From Sphingobium baderi (GTDB taxonomy: Bacteria; Pseudomonadota; Alphaproteobacteria; Sphingomonadales; Sphingomonadaceae): 64,000 nucleotides of DNA. The notes under the pieces are model-generated. The model worked only from the letters and a program-made list of their open reading frames with translations, was not told the DNA's origin and did no database searches. The stretch is taken from positions 124,001-188,000 of the forward strand of contig NZ_CP013264.1 of NCBI RefSeq assembly GCF_001456115.1, in the 5' to 3' direction. The position numbers were made by a program, and so were the translations under genes. Shown here piece after piece: positions 28,549 to 37,160 of this stretch. Position 1 is the stretch's first letter, and each line of letters opens with the position of its first letter.

Positions 28549-28844
28549 TGCTGGTGCGGCTGTCGTCGCGAGCCGTTCGCGACCTGGAGGGGATCAGGAC
28601 GCGGATCGCCGAGGATAATCCCGCGCGATCCGTGACCTTCATCGCGGAGGTGCGCGAAGCGGCCGCCCGTATCGGCGGGATGCCACGGGCCTTCCCGCTG
28701 GTGCCGCGTTACGAGCATCACGGCATCCGCCGCCGGTCCTATAAAGGCTATGGCATCCTCTATTCGGTGCAGCCCGATCGGATCTTCGTCCATCGCATCA
28801 TCGGTCCCGGCCAGGATTATGATCGCGCGCTAGGGCTGGCCTGA
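28548..28844 (+). CDS. parE: ParE-family toxin
   Basis: A 98-residue RelE/ParE-superfamily toxin: RAVRDLEGIRTRIAEDNP, then the core strands ending RRRSYKGYGILYSVQPDRIFVHRI. ParE toxins poison DNA gyrase. With parD it forms a plasmid-stabilising type II module. Both genes look intact. Confidence 0.87.
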   Translation: MLVRLSSRAVRDLEGIRTRIAEDNPARSVTFIAEVREAAARIGGMPRAFPLVPRYEHHGIRRRSYKGYGILYSVQPDRIFVHRIIGPGQDYDRALGLA

Positions 28845-28871
28845 CCCGGCCATATGTGAGGGAGCGCGCCG

Positions 28872-28976
28872 GTGACAATCGATATCGATGACATGGCGGT
28901 TGAAGGCATCATCAGCGCATGCGGCGATCAGGGCGGCGCGATCCTGTTTATCCGCCCCGTCACATCCGCGAGCTAA
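28872..28976 (+). pseudogene. Short ORF at the plasmid/catabolic boundary
   Basis: A GTG-started frame of 34 codons (VTIDIDDMAVEGIIS...) has the look of the beginning of a gene that stops abruptly at a TAA overlapping the stop of the convergent monooxygenase. I suspect the 5' end of a backbone gene cut when the catabolic segment joined. No family recognised. Confidence 0.3.
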
Positions 28977-30481
28977 TGACTTCCCGAGACGTTCGCGGGC
29001 GGCAGAACCCGCGCGAGATAGTCCCCGATCCGGTCGGGGCAAGCGACATCGAAGGTCGCGCCGACATAGCCGTCAGGCCGCACGAGGACCGCGCCGCCGC
29101 TGGCCAGACCGAGCTGGTCCGATGGATCGCGCAATTCCGCGCCGTCGCCAATCGTCACCACGCGCACGCCTTCGCGCGGCGGCGCGGCGGGGCTATAGCC
29201 GGGTTCGGAAACGAGCAGCGTCCAGTGCGGCCCGGTCAGCACGTCGAACAGGCGGCGCGGCTGTCCCGCCGCCCCGATCAACGCCGCGTCGGGCATCCGG
29301 TCGCCCGCCAGCGGCCCTGTCGTTCGGGCACCGGCATCGTGCGACAGCGCCGATCCCGCATAGCCGATATCGAGCTGGTGCGTGTCGCGTCCGCGTAGGC
29401 CGCCGCCCTGCTGGTGGTGCCCTTCGAGTAGGCGGGTCGACAGGCCCAGCACGTCGGCCGCGACCGCACGCCGTTCCTCTTCATAGGTATCGAGCAGCGC
29501 GTCAGGCGCGCCGGCGAGGACCGCGGCGAGCTTCCAGCCCAGATTATAGGCGTCCTGAATGCTGGTGTTGAGCCCTTGTCCCCCGGTCGGCGGATGGATA
29601 TGCGCGGCGTCGCCGACGAGGAAGATCCGGCCCGCGCGGTAGCGATCGGCGAGACGCGCGTTCATCGCACAGGCCGATGCCCAGGATACCGAGCGCAGCT
29701 CGATATCGCGCCGCCCCGTCCGCTCGGCGATCATCTGTTCTAGCCCTTCGGCCGAGAGATCCGGTTCGCCTTCCAACGGGATCGGCGCTTGCACCTGAAA
29801 CAGATCGGTGCCGGCAAGCGGGCAGATCGCCACGAGCCGTTCCATGTCGCCGTCGTTGAACTGGTGCCAGGCATCGCGTGTCAGACCGCTCAAGCGCACG
29901 TCGGCGACGACCGCGCGCACCCCCAGTGTCTTGCCGGGAAAGCCGATGCCGATCGCACCGCGCACGAAGCTGCGCCCGCCATCGGCGCCGATCAGGTAGC
30001 GCGCGTGGATCAGCTCTTCGTCATCGCCGCGCTTGAGGCGCGCGATGACGCTGGCGTCGTCCTGCTCGAAACCCGCAAGCGCGGTGCCGAACGTCACTTC
30101 ATGGCCCAGCTCGGCAAGCCGCTCGCGCATCACCCCTTCGGTCAGGAATTGCGGGATCATCAGCGCCAGCAGATAGGGCGTGTCGGCCGATGCAGGCCGC
30201 GCCTCGAACACCGTCGTTTCCGCGTAGCTGCCATCGGCGCGGTAGTTGCGCATCGGAGGATAGAGTCCGCCCGCCGCCACGATCCGGTCGATGATGCCGA
30301 GATCCTCGAACACTTCCTGCGTGCGCGGCTGAATGCCTTTGCCGCGCGAGCCGCCGAACGGACAATCCAACTGGTCGATGATGCGGAACGACAGCCCGCG
30401 CCGCGCTAGATCGATCGCCAGCGTCAATCCGGCGGCGTGGGCTCCACAAATCAGGACGTCGATTTCAGCTCGCTCTTCCAC
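28973..30481 (-). CDS. FAD-dependent aromatic monooxygenase (PheA/TfdB type)
   Basis: Group A flavoprotein hydroxylase of 502 residues, expected to hydroxylate a phenolic ring using NAD(P)H and oxygen. The DG motif (GADGGRSFVRGAIG) and the GD motif (GRIFLVGDAAHIHPPTGGQG) are clear, and a thioredoxin-like C-terminal domain is present. The N-terminal ADP-binding motif is unusual: CGAHAAGL has His where the second Gly of GxGxxG normally stands. The substrate is unknown. A perfect 8-bp inverted repeat lies 48 bp upstream of the ATG. Confidence 0.82.
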   Translation of the reverse strand: MEERAEIDVLICGAHAAGLTLAIDLARRGLSFRIIDQLDCPFGGSRGKGIQPRTQEVFEDLGIIDRIVAAGGLYPPMRNYRADGSYAETTVFEARPASADTPYLLALMIPQFLTEGVMRERLAELGHEVTFGTALAGFEQDDASVIARLKRGDDEELIHARYLIGADGGRSFVRGAIGIGFPGKTLGVRAVVADVRLSGLTRDAWHQFNDGDMERLVAICPLAGTDLFQVQAPIPLEGEPDLSAEGLEQMIAERTGRRDIELRSVSWASACAMNARLADRYRAGRIFLVGDAAHIHPPTGGQGLNTSIQDAYNLGWKLAAVLAGAPDALLDTYEEERRAVAADVLGLSTRLLEGHHQQGGGLRGRDTHQLDIGYAGSALSHDAGARTTGPLAGDRMPDAALIGAAGQPRRLFDVLTGPHWTLLVSEPGYSPAAPPREGVRVVTIGDGAELRDPSDQLGLASGGAVLVRPDGYVGATFDVACPDRIGDYLARVLPPANVSGSH

Positions 30482-30528
30482 GTCTAACTCCTGTGGGCGG
30501 ACGATTGCGCGCGCTGCCTACCGCGTAG

Positions 30529-30548
30529 GGTGTGCCATGTGGCACACC
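30529..30548. promoter_or_regulatory. Inverted repeat upstream of the FAD monooxygenase
   Basis: GGTGTGCC-ATGT-GGCACACC is a perfect 8-bp palindrome with a 4-bp centre, in promoter position for the monooxygenase. It looks like the operator of a dimeric regulator (MarR, TetR or IclR type possible). No such regulator gene is adjacent. The rest of 30549-30840 holds no gene I can support. Confidence 0.5.
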
Positions 30549-30840
30549 TGTCGGCGATCTTTCGCGCCGGTGAGCGTTGCCAAAGCGCTCACCGCTTAGA
30601 ATTTGACGGGGATCGTCAGTTACACTTCGGCAGCCATGTCCGCGGGGACATTGACAGTGCTGGTCAGCGTCTTGAGGCGCTGTCGTGCTAGCTGCATTGG
30701 CAAAGGCATTGCCGTTTATCAGTGGAAACGGTCGAAGGTCGTCGACGATGTTCCCCGAGCGGAGGGACGCGATCCGCATTAGGTAGATCATGTACGCCAC
30801 GGCAGAAGATCACAGCGCTGATTGCGCCCGCTATTCGCAC

Positions 30841-31188
30841 TCATTTGTTCAGGGGATTGCGTGCGAGCACCCACGCTGCCCATAGCCACCCTATGATCAG
30901 CACCGTGCCTCCAACCGGCGTCACCGCGCCGAGCCAGCGGGGTCCGCCGATGGCCATGAGATAGAGGGAGGCTGCAAACAGGCACCCGCCTCCGAGCAGG
31001 GTCGCGGCGGCACGCGGGGCTCGTCCCATGATTGCCAGAGCGGCAACTGCGTGGATCAACTGATAGATTCCACCTGTTCGCAGCCATTCGGCCTCCTGCG
31101 GACCGGATGCACCGTGAGCGCCAAATGCGCCCGCCGCTACCGCAAGGGTCGCCGACAGGGCGGCAATTAGTCCGATCATTGCGCACAT
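30841..31188 (-). CDS. DUF423 family membrane protein
   Basis: A 115-residue inner-membrane protein with four hydrophobic segments and the DUF423 opening (LSATLAVAAGAFGAHG), similar to Escherichia coli YgdD. The role is unknown. Starts at 31188 and 31179 are both possible. It stands alone. Confidence 0.8.
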   Translation of the reverse strand: MCAMIGLIAALSATLAVAAGAFGAHGASGPQEAEWLRTGGIYQLIHAVAALAIMGRAPRAAATLLGGGCLFAASLYLMAIGGPRWLGAVTPVGGTVLIIGWLWAAWVLARNPLNK

Positions 31189-31336
31189 CCTTCCACGCTT
31201 TCTCCGCGTTTCCGCACGCTGAATCGGCAGCGAGCGGCCAGCGTCACGGCGCGCATTTCCGCTGCGACACCTTGTCCGTCGTTGAACAACCAAGGCTGGC
31301 CAACAATGCGACCAACCGCCTGCAGGCAGGATCTCC

Positions 31337-31540
31337 TCACAGCGGGCTCCGCCCGGCATCCTCTTGCCGTCGAAGCGCCTCTCTTCCCTTGAGGATTCGT
31401 CGCACCTCGGCTTCGTACTCGACCGCAAGGAAGCGATGGCGCGAGGCGATCTCGGGCGTCGCCGCGGTCTCGGCTGCTGCGCGCTCCTGATGCGCCCGCG
31501 TTTCATAGTAGCTCAGATGGTCGGCATGAGGATCGGTCAT
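31337..31540 (-). CDS. Small helical protein (67 aa), conserved-looking
   Basis: The product MTDPHADHLSYYETRAHQE... is acidic and wholly helical, with two Ala/Glu-rich helices, and resembles small uncharacterised sphingomonad proteins. The start at 31540 is favoured over the longer frame (31723), whose first part is Pro-rich and unlike a protein. The 220 bp to the EmrB fragment hold nothing recognised. Confidence 0.5.
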   Translation of the reverse strand: MTDPHADHLSYYETRAHQERAAAETAATPEIASRHRFLAVEYEAEVRRILKGREALRRQEDAGRSPL

Positions 31541-31760
31541 AGAGTCTCCGCAGCAAGTGGGGACCGGATCGGAATGCCCGTCGAGCGGCAAAGGGGGCCT
31601 GTCTGCCGGCCGCGGCCAAGCTGGGGCATGCGAGGCCGCATCGGGGGCGGGGATGATGGCCGGCAGACAGGCGGCAGGATCATGGGCAGTCCTCTCCTTT
31701 CGCTCATGATCCCACCAAGGCATTCTGGTCGTCGCGTGGTGAAGACGCGGATTTCGCGCA

Positions 31761-32237
31761 TCAATGCCCCCCGCTCATGTCGATTGGTCCCTTGGGTTTG
31801 GGAGCAAACCAGATCAGGACAGCGCCCAATGCGAAGCACATGGCAATCGCCGCGAACATGTTGAGCGTCGCCAGCATCACACTCTGGCCCTCGACCATTC
31901 CGGACAGCATGGCGGTCGCCCTTTCGTGCGACATGCCATCCGCCATCATCCCATCGATCGTGGCCTGGCCCTGCGTCATGGCGCCGACCAGCTCGGTCTG
32001 GTTCTGCCGCGCCGCGCTTGTCCATCCTGTCTGGACAAGCGATGCGGCGAACGCGCCTCCGAGAGTCCGCATGAAATTGGAGATGCCGGCCGCGTCCGCC
32101 TGCTCCTCCCGGTCCACGCTGGCCATGCAAATCCCCGTCATGGGAATGAAGAACATCATCAGGAAGGGCCCGGTCATGAGCATCGGCCATGCCATCTGGA
32201 GAAAGGTCATGTCGGGCGTGAAGCCCATGCGGTAGAC
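31761..32237 (-). pseudogene. EmrB/DHA2-family drug exporter, C-terminal fragment
   Basis: Only the last three or so membrane helices of a 14-helix major-facilitator exporter remain (FLMMFFIPMTG, GISNFMRTLGGAFAASLV, then a last helix and IWFAPKPKGPIDMSGGH). The frame is open into IS6100 copy B, which removed roughly the first two thirds of the gene. It is not expected to function. Confidence 0.85.
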
Positions 32238-33117
32238 GGCTCTGTTGCAAAAATCGTGAAGCTTGAGCATGCTTGGCGGAGATTGGACGGACGGAACGAT
32301 GACGGATTTCAAGTGGCGCCATTTCCAGGGTGATGTGATCCTGTGGGCGGTGCGCTGGTATTGTCGCTATCCGATCAGCTATCGCGACCTTGAGGAAATG
32401 CTGGCGGAACGCGGCATTTCGGTCGACCATACGACGATCTATCGCTGGGTCCAGTGCTACGCCCCGGAGATGGAGAAGCGGCTGCGCTGGTTCTGGCGGC
32501 GTGGCTTTGATCCGAGCTGGCGCCTGGATGAAACCTACGTCAAGGTGCGGGGCAAGTGGACCTACCTGTACCGGGCAGTCGACAAGCGGGGCGACACGAT
32601 CGATTTCTACCTGTCGCCGACCCGCAGCGCCAAGGCAGCGAAGCGGTTCCTGGGCAAGGCCCTGCGAGGCCTGAAGCACTGGGAAAAGCCTGCCACGCTC
32701 AATACCGACAAAGCGCCGAGCTATGGTGCAGCGATCACCGAATTGAAGCGCGAAGGAAAGCTGGACCGGGAGACGGCCCACCGGCAGGTGAAGTATCTCA
32801 ATAACGTGATCGAGGCCGATCACGGAAAGCTCAAGATACTGATCAAGCCGGTGCGCGGTTTCAAATCGATCCCCACGGCCTATGCCACGATCAAGGGATT
32901 CGAAGTCATGCGAGCCCTGCGCAAAGGACAGGCTCGCCCCTGGTGCCTGCAGCCCGGCATCAGGGGCGAGGTGCGCCTTGTGGAGAGAGCTTTTGGCATT
33001 GGGCCCTCGGCGCTGACGGAGGCCATGGGCATGCTCAACCACCATTTCGCAGCAGCCGCCTGATCGGCGCAGAGCGACAGCCTACCTCTGACTGCCGCCA
33101 ATCTTTGCAACAGAGCC
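32238..33117 (+). mobile_element. IS6100 copy B
   Basis: Complete 880-bp element. Flanks CGGTAGAC and GCGTGGAG do not match, so there is no target duplication. It truncates an EmrB gene on its left and a CaiB-type gene on its right, both on the minus strand, consistent with an IS-mediated deletion between them. Confidence 0.95.
32269..33063 (+). CDS. tnpA: IS6100 transposase (copy B)
   Basis: Complete 264-residue DDE transposase with the same protein sequence as copy A, in the opposite orientation. The pair A/B could support inversion of the 22.1-32.2 kb segment by homologous recombination. Confidence 0.95.
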   Translation: MLGGDWTDGTMTDFKWRHFQGDVILWAVRWYCRYPISYRDLEEMLAERGISVDHTTIYRWVQCYAPEMEKRLRWFWRRGFDPSWRLDETYVKVRGKWTYLYRAVDKRGDTIDFYLSPTRSAKAAKRFLGKALRGLKHWEKPATLNTDKAPSYGAAITELKREGKLDRETAHRQVKYLNNVIEADHGKLKILIKPVRGFKSIPTAYATIKGFEVMRALRKGQARPWCLQPGIRGEVRLVERAFGIGPSALTEAMGMLNHHFAAAA

Positions 33118-33542
33118 GCGTGGAGCGCCCCGGTTAAGGCTAGGTAGTTTATGTCGTGACCTGCGGCGGTAGCGAGCGGGCCGAATTGGCCCCAGCCCGT
33201 CATCCGGCCGTAGACAAGTCGCGGGTTGCGCGTGAGCATGACCCCCGGACCAAGTCCCAGCCGCTCCATTACGCCGGGCCGATTGCCCTCGAACACCGCC
33301 TCTGCCTTGTCGCAAATGTCGAGACACAAGGCAACGGCATCGGGCTGCTTCAGGTCCAGGATGATAGTCCGCCGCCCCCGCGCGTCCAACCGTTCGGGCG
33401 TGGGATCGCTGGCCCCCTTACGCTCGATCCGCAGAACGTCAGCACCCATATCCGAGAACATCATCCCGGCGAAGGGGGCCGGGCCAAGGCCAGCGAACTC
33501 GACAACACGGATGGCCGCAAGGGGGCCTTTGGCGTTGCTCAC
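33118..33542 (-). pseudogene. CaiB/BaiF-family CoA-transferase, N-terminal fragment
   Basis: About 141 codons remain of a family III CoA-transferase or alpha-methylacyl-CoA racemase. The fragment has the CoA-binding opening [20 protein letters not shown], then [11 protein letters not shown] and [15 protein letters not shown], and stops at IS6100 copy B. The catalytic Asp region is normally near residue 150-170 and is lost or borderline. The GTG start at 33542 has a good GAGAGGAG 7 nt upstream. Confidence 0.85.
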
Positions 33543-33864
33543 TTCGGCTCCTCTCTCTCGTCCCGACCCGCATGACGGACAAGCGGCACTGCAACTTGCG
33601 GCTCGGTTCCGGGGCGGGCCACCCCTCAGGGTCGCCGGCGACACCGCTTCTCGCTGCGGTCGCGCTCCGCCCATAGTGTTTCGGGCAAAGACGAGTCCAG
33701 AGCGAAACGCACGCCGCGACGGATCAGGCCGTAGGCCCGCGGGAGCCTGGGACGCAAACCGACGTCCCCCGGTCGCAGCCGCTCAGCGCCTGGTCGCCAA
33801 CGACCTCGCAGATCATGCTGCAGTTCCCCGCGGGTTCGACGGGCTGGTCTAGGTCTATGCGGCA
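33543..33864. other. Region between CaiB fragment and FCD regulator
   Basis: About 320 bp with no gene I can support. Open frames here (such as 33626-33868 on the minus strand) are Arg/Pro-rich and look like out-of-frame GC-rich DNA. It may contain decayed sequence from an earlier rearrangement. Confidence 0.3.
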
Positions 33865-34341
33865 TCAACCCAGTGCAGCGTGTCGCACAGGTTGGGACAT
33901 GTCCATGTCCGCGAGCTCATGGCCGCGCTTAAAGTCAGTCACGTGCTTCTCCATCCACTCCTTCGATTTCCGGGTATCATGGTCGCGGAGCGCGTCCAGG
34001 ACATTCTGATGCGCGACCAGAAGGCGCTCGCCGGCGTTGAGTCTGTTCATGACGGTGTAGAACGGGGGGTAAAAAAGCGAAGTCAGCGGTTCCCTCGCCA
34101 ACTGGAGAGCCCGGTTCTTCGAAGCCTCGGCGATCAGGTCGTGGAACTCAATATCCAAGGCTGTGAGGCTTTCCTTGTCCTCGAGCGCCCGGCGGGTGGC
34201 ATCGAGATTGGTCTCGAGAGCAGCGATGTCGGCGGCGTCTGCGCGCTGAGCGGCCGCCTGGGCCGCAGCGGTCTCCAGGGCGTACATGGCTTCCCAGAGT
34301 TCATCGAAGGTCACCTGCTGCATGACCATGGCCTGGGTCAT
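33865..34341 (-). pseudogene. GntR/FadR-type regulator lacking its HTH (FCD domain only)
   Basis: The 158 residues form an FCD ligand-binding domain (VTFDELWEAMYALETAAAQ, then FHDLIAEASKNRAL and LVAHQNVLDALRDHD). A normal GntR/FadR protein has about 80 further N-terminal residues with a winged helix. Here a TGA lies 13 codons upstream of the methionine, so the DNA-binding part is missing. It cannot bind DNA in the usual way. It is divergent from the monooxygenase gene at 34410, which it may once have controlled. Confidence 0.7.
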
Positions 34342-34409
34342 GCGCTTCGAAAAGTCGCTTGACAGACGGCGGCGAAGAGCTCAACACTTAGTTCAGGGAG
34401 GATTAGAAC

Positions 34410-35630
34410 ATGACCCAAGCGATAGATGCGGGCGAGCGAGTTGTTTCTTTGGACTTAGAGACACATGGTCCGGAGGCATTGATTAAGCGGGCCGCAGAGC
34501 TGGTCCCATTGCTGCGGGAGAACGCCGTTCGCTGTCATAATGAAAGGCGAATTCCCAGCGAAAACTTGTCCGCGATGCGACAGGCAGGGCTCCTACGCAT
34601 GAGCCGCCCCCGGCGATACGGGGGCCACGAGGCTATGGTTGCAACCAAGACAGCCGTCTTTGGCGAGCTTGCCCGCGGCTGTGGCTCCACCGCGTGGGTG
34701 ACTACACTCTACGAAGACGCGGCCTTTCTGATATCTCTCTTTCCTGACGAGGTTCAGGATGAGGTCTTCGCCGACCAGGACACCTTAATCACGGCGACGT
34801 TGATCCCGGCGGGGAAGGCTCAGCCGCAGGGTGAAGGCTTTCTCGTCAACGGCAAGTGGCCATTCAACACCGGCTGTCTTGACGCCACCTATGTGGTCGA
34901 GCCGGCCGTCGTGGAATTGTCTAAGGGCGCCCCAGAGGTGTGTCTATTCCTGATGCCATACTCGGAACTGGTGATCGAAGACGATTGGTCCCCCGTGGGA
35001 TTGCGCGGCACCGGAAGCAACAGCGTCAGGGCGAAAGACGTCTATGTCCGCCCGGAGCGCATGCTTCGCCTTGCTGACGTGATGCGGGGCATTTACGGGA
35101 CGAAGTTGAACAAGGGCCCCCTCTACCGGGTCCCGCCGATACCTTACATCGTCAGCAGCGCCGGAGGCACCTTTCCTGGACTAGCCCAGAGCGCTTTTGA
35201 GCTCGTTACCGAGCGCCTCGTCGGCCGGCCGATCACCTACACGCTATACACCGACAGGGCGCAAGCGCCCGTCACCCATTTGCAGCTTGGCGAAGCGGCG
35301 CTGAAGATCAAGGCGGCTAATCATCTAATGACGGAAGTCGCAGATCGGCTTGATCGACGTGCGCTAAACAATGAGGCTCTTACGCCGGACGAGGGGCCAA
35401 TGATTTGGGGGATTATCGGTTACACTAGTCGGATCTATGCTGAGGTGATCGAATCGCTCAGGCAGATGAGCGGCGCGAGCGCGTTGAGCGAGACCTCTGC
35501 GATCCAAGCTGTGGCCCGTAATGCGCAGGCTCTCGCGACCCACGCGATGCTGATCCCAACCACCGGGATCGAGCATTACGGTCGCGCGATTTGTGGCCTA
35601 CCACCTAATACGCCGTTCCTTTCATCTTAA
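34410..35630 (+). CDS. Group D flavin monooxygenase, oxygenase component (acyl-CoA dehydrogenase fold)
   Basis: A 406-residue protein of the HsaA / HpaH-C2 type: acyl-CoA dehydrogenase-like N-terminal helices (AMRQAGLLRMSRPRRYGG), middle beta domain (FLVNGKWPFNTGC, DDWSPVGLRGTGSNSV) and C-terminal helical bundle. Such enzymes take reduced flavin from a separate reductase and hydroxylate phenols or related rings; the likely partner is the flavin reductase at 40103. The start follows GGGAGG (34396-34401). It is the first gene of a catabolic set with the maleylacetate reductase-like gene. Substrate unknown. Confidence 0.8.
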   Translation: MTQAIDAGERVVSLDLETHGPEALIKRAAELVPLLRENAVRCHNERRIPSENLSAMRQAGLLRMSRPRRYGGHEAMVATKTAVFGELARGCGSTAWVTTLYEDAAFLISLFPDEVQDEVFADQDTLITATLIPAGKAQPQGEGFLVNGKWPFNTGCLDATYVVEPAVVELSKGAPEVCLFLMPYSELVIEDDWSPVGLRGTGSNSVRAKDVYVRPERMLRLADVMRGIYGTKLNKGPLYRVPPIPYIVSSAGGTFPGLAQSAFELVTERLVGRPITYTLYTDRAQAPVTHLQLGEAALKIKAANHLMTEVADRLDRRALNNEALTPDEGPMIWGIIGYTSRIYAEVIESLRQMSGASALSETSAIQAVARNAQALATHAMLIPTTGIEHYGRAICGLPPNTPFLSS

Positions 35631-35777
35631 CACGGAACATGCCTGCTCTAATCAGCCATGGTGCGAATACCTTGATATGCGGACGTAGTCGGCACGGGAT
35701 TCGTGCGGGCCAACAGGACGGTTCCTGGATGCTTGCGATATGCCGGAGCGCCTTCGGAGCCCTATGGAGCAAAGACG

Positions 35778-37001
35778 ATGGCTTACTTGAACGGAGCGCC
35801 GTCTCTTGAGCCTACTCTCGTGGCGGTACCGCGGGGCGGGCCTCAGTTGAAGGGTGGGCAGTTCGGGCTGCGGAAACAGCCTGTGGTCCATTATGGCGTG
35901 CGGCTCGCGACCGCTCTAAGTGGGGCTGCGGGTACACCAGGGATGCGGCGGCTTCTCCCGGTGGTGACGCCCGCATTGCTGGGAGACAGTCACGTCAGCG
36001 ACGCACTCGTCGCGCTCGGGTCTGTGGCTGCGCCCGTGTTCAGCGAGGTGCGGCCTCACACTCCATTTGACGCCGTTCTTTCTCTCATCACCAGGATCGA
36101 GCGCTTAGCACCGGACGCCCTCCTGGCGATAGGCGGGGGCAGCACGATCGACGCCGCGAAGATAGCGAGTTTGGCATTGGCGGCGGGTGCGCGTGATCAG
36201 GACGCGCTCCTTGCGCTGAGCAGCGTTCCGGATAGCCGCGGAGACCTGACTATAGCGCCGGTTCCGCCATCCCTTCCCGTGATCGCTGTACCGACCACCC
36301 TGTCGTCGGCGGAGCATGGAATGATTGGCGGGGCGACACATGCTGGGATCAAGCATCTCTTCAAATCTTACGATCTCCCGCCCAGCACCATCATCTACGA
36401 TCCGTGGCTCGCCACTGGCACGCCGCTCACACTTTGGCTCGCCACGGGGATCCGCTCCCTCGACCATGGGATCGAGACATTCCTGTCGCGAGATTCCAAC
36501 CCCTTTACCGATGCCCTTGCGATGCGTGGCCTAGCGCTTCTCCGAGAAGGCCTACCCACTGCTTATAGACGCCCGGATGACGCGTGCGCACGGCACACGT
36601 GCCAGATGGGCGCATGGCTGAGCGGGTGCAGCATCGGCCGCGTGCGCTATGGTGCCAGCCACGGCATCGCGCATCAACTTGGTGCCATAACTGGTGTGCC
36701 ACATGGGCTCACGTCATGCGTCCTGCTGCCCGCGGTTCTGGCCTATAATGAAAGCGTCTCCGCCGACAAGCAGGCGCTAATTGCAGCAGCCCTAAATTGC
36801 CATGGTGCACGGGCGGCGGACGCAGTTCGCGATCTCATCCGGTCGCTCGGATTGCCAACGCGCATATCGGAACTGGGTGTCGGGAGGGAAATGATGCCGC
36901 GAGTTGCGGAAAGCGCCCTAAACAATGCATTCGTGAGAGCAAACCCTCGCCCAATAAAGTCGCCGAGCGACATATTGGAGATTCTCAATATGGCCTACTA
37001 A
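35778..37001 (+). CDS. Maleylacetate reductase-like iron-containing alcohol dehydrogenase (copy 1)
   Basis: Expected to reduce maleylacetate to 3-oxoadipate with NAD(P)H, or a related reaction. The 407-residue product has the nucleotide motif IGGGSTIDAAKI, the substrate segment PTTLSSAEH, and the metal-site region GASHGIAHQLGAITGVPHG. The start at 35778 has GGAG 8 nt upstream. It is very similar along its length to the gene at 51086 but more diverged in its first 50 residues. It lies 147 bp downstream of the group D monooxygenase, in the same direction. Confidence 0.82.
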   Translation: MAYLNGAPSLEPTLVAVPRGGPQLKGGQFGLRKQPVVHYGVRLATALSGAAGTPGMRRLLPVVTPALLGDSHVSDALVALGSVAAPVFSEVRPHTPFDAVLSLITRIERLAPDALLAIGGGSTIDAAKIASLALAAGARDQDALLALSSVPDSRGDLTIAPVPPSLPVIAVPTTLSSAEHGMIGGATHAGIKHLFKSYDLPPSTIIYDPWLATGTPLTLWLATGIRSLDHGIETFLSRDSNPFTDALAMRGLALLREGLPTAYRRPDDACARHTCQMGAWLSGCSIGRVRYGASHGIAHQLGAITGVPHGLTSCVLLPAVLAYNESVSADKQALIAAALNCHGARAADAVRDLIRSLGLPTRISELGVGREMMPRVAESALNNAFVRANPRPIKSPSDILEILNMAY

Positions 37002-37160
37002 CACTGGAAGCAGTATAGACGATTAGAGTAGGAAAAACGTGTTGGGTGAAGCGAAGCCCGGCCAAGGCGGCTAGGAGTATGTGGGTCTGACAGCTGATTT
37101 TCGGAAGGATGGCGCGCTATAGGCGCTGTAAACACAAGGGCGGGATGCAATGTATACTAA

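Noticed and set aside
31537-33045. Long minus-strand open frame through IS6100 copy B (also at copies A, C and E)
   Set aside because: It repeats identically in every IS6100 because it is the antisense of the transposase; no protein family.
33626-33868. Minus-strand 80-codon ORF
   Set aside because: Arg/Pro-rich composition typical of out-of-frame GC-rich DNA, no ribosome site and no family resemblance.
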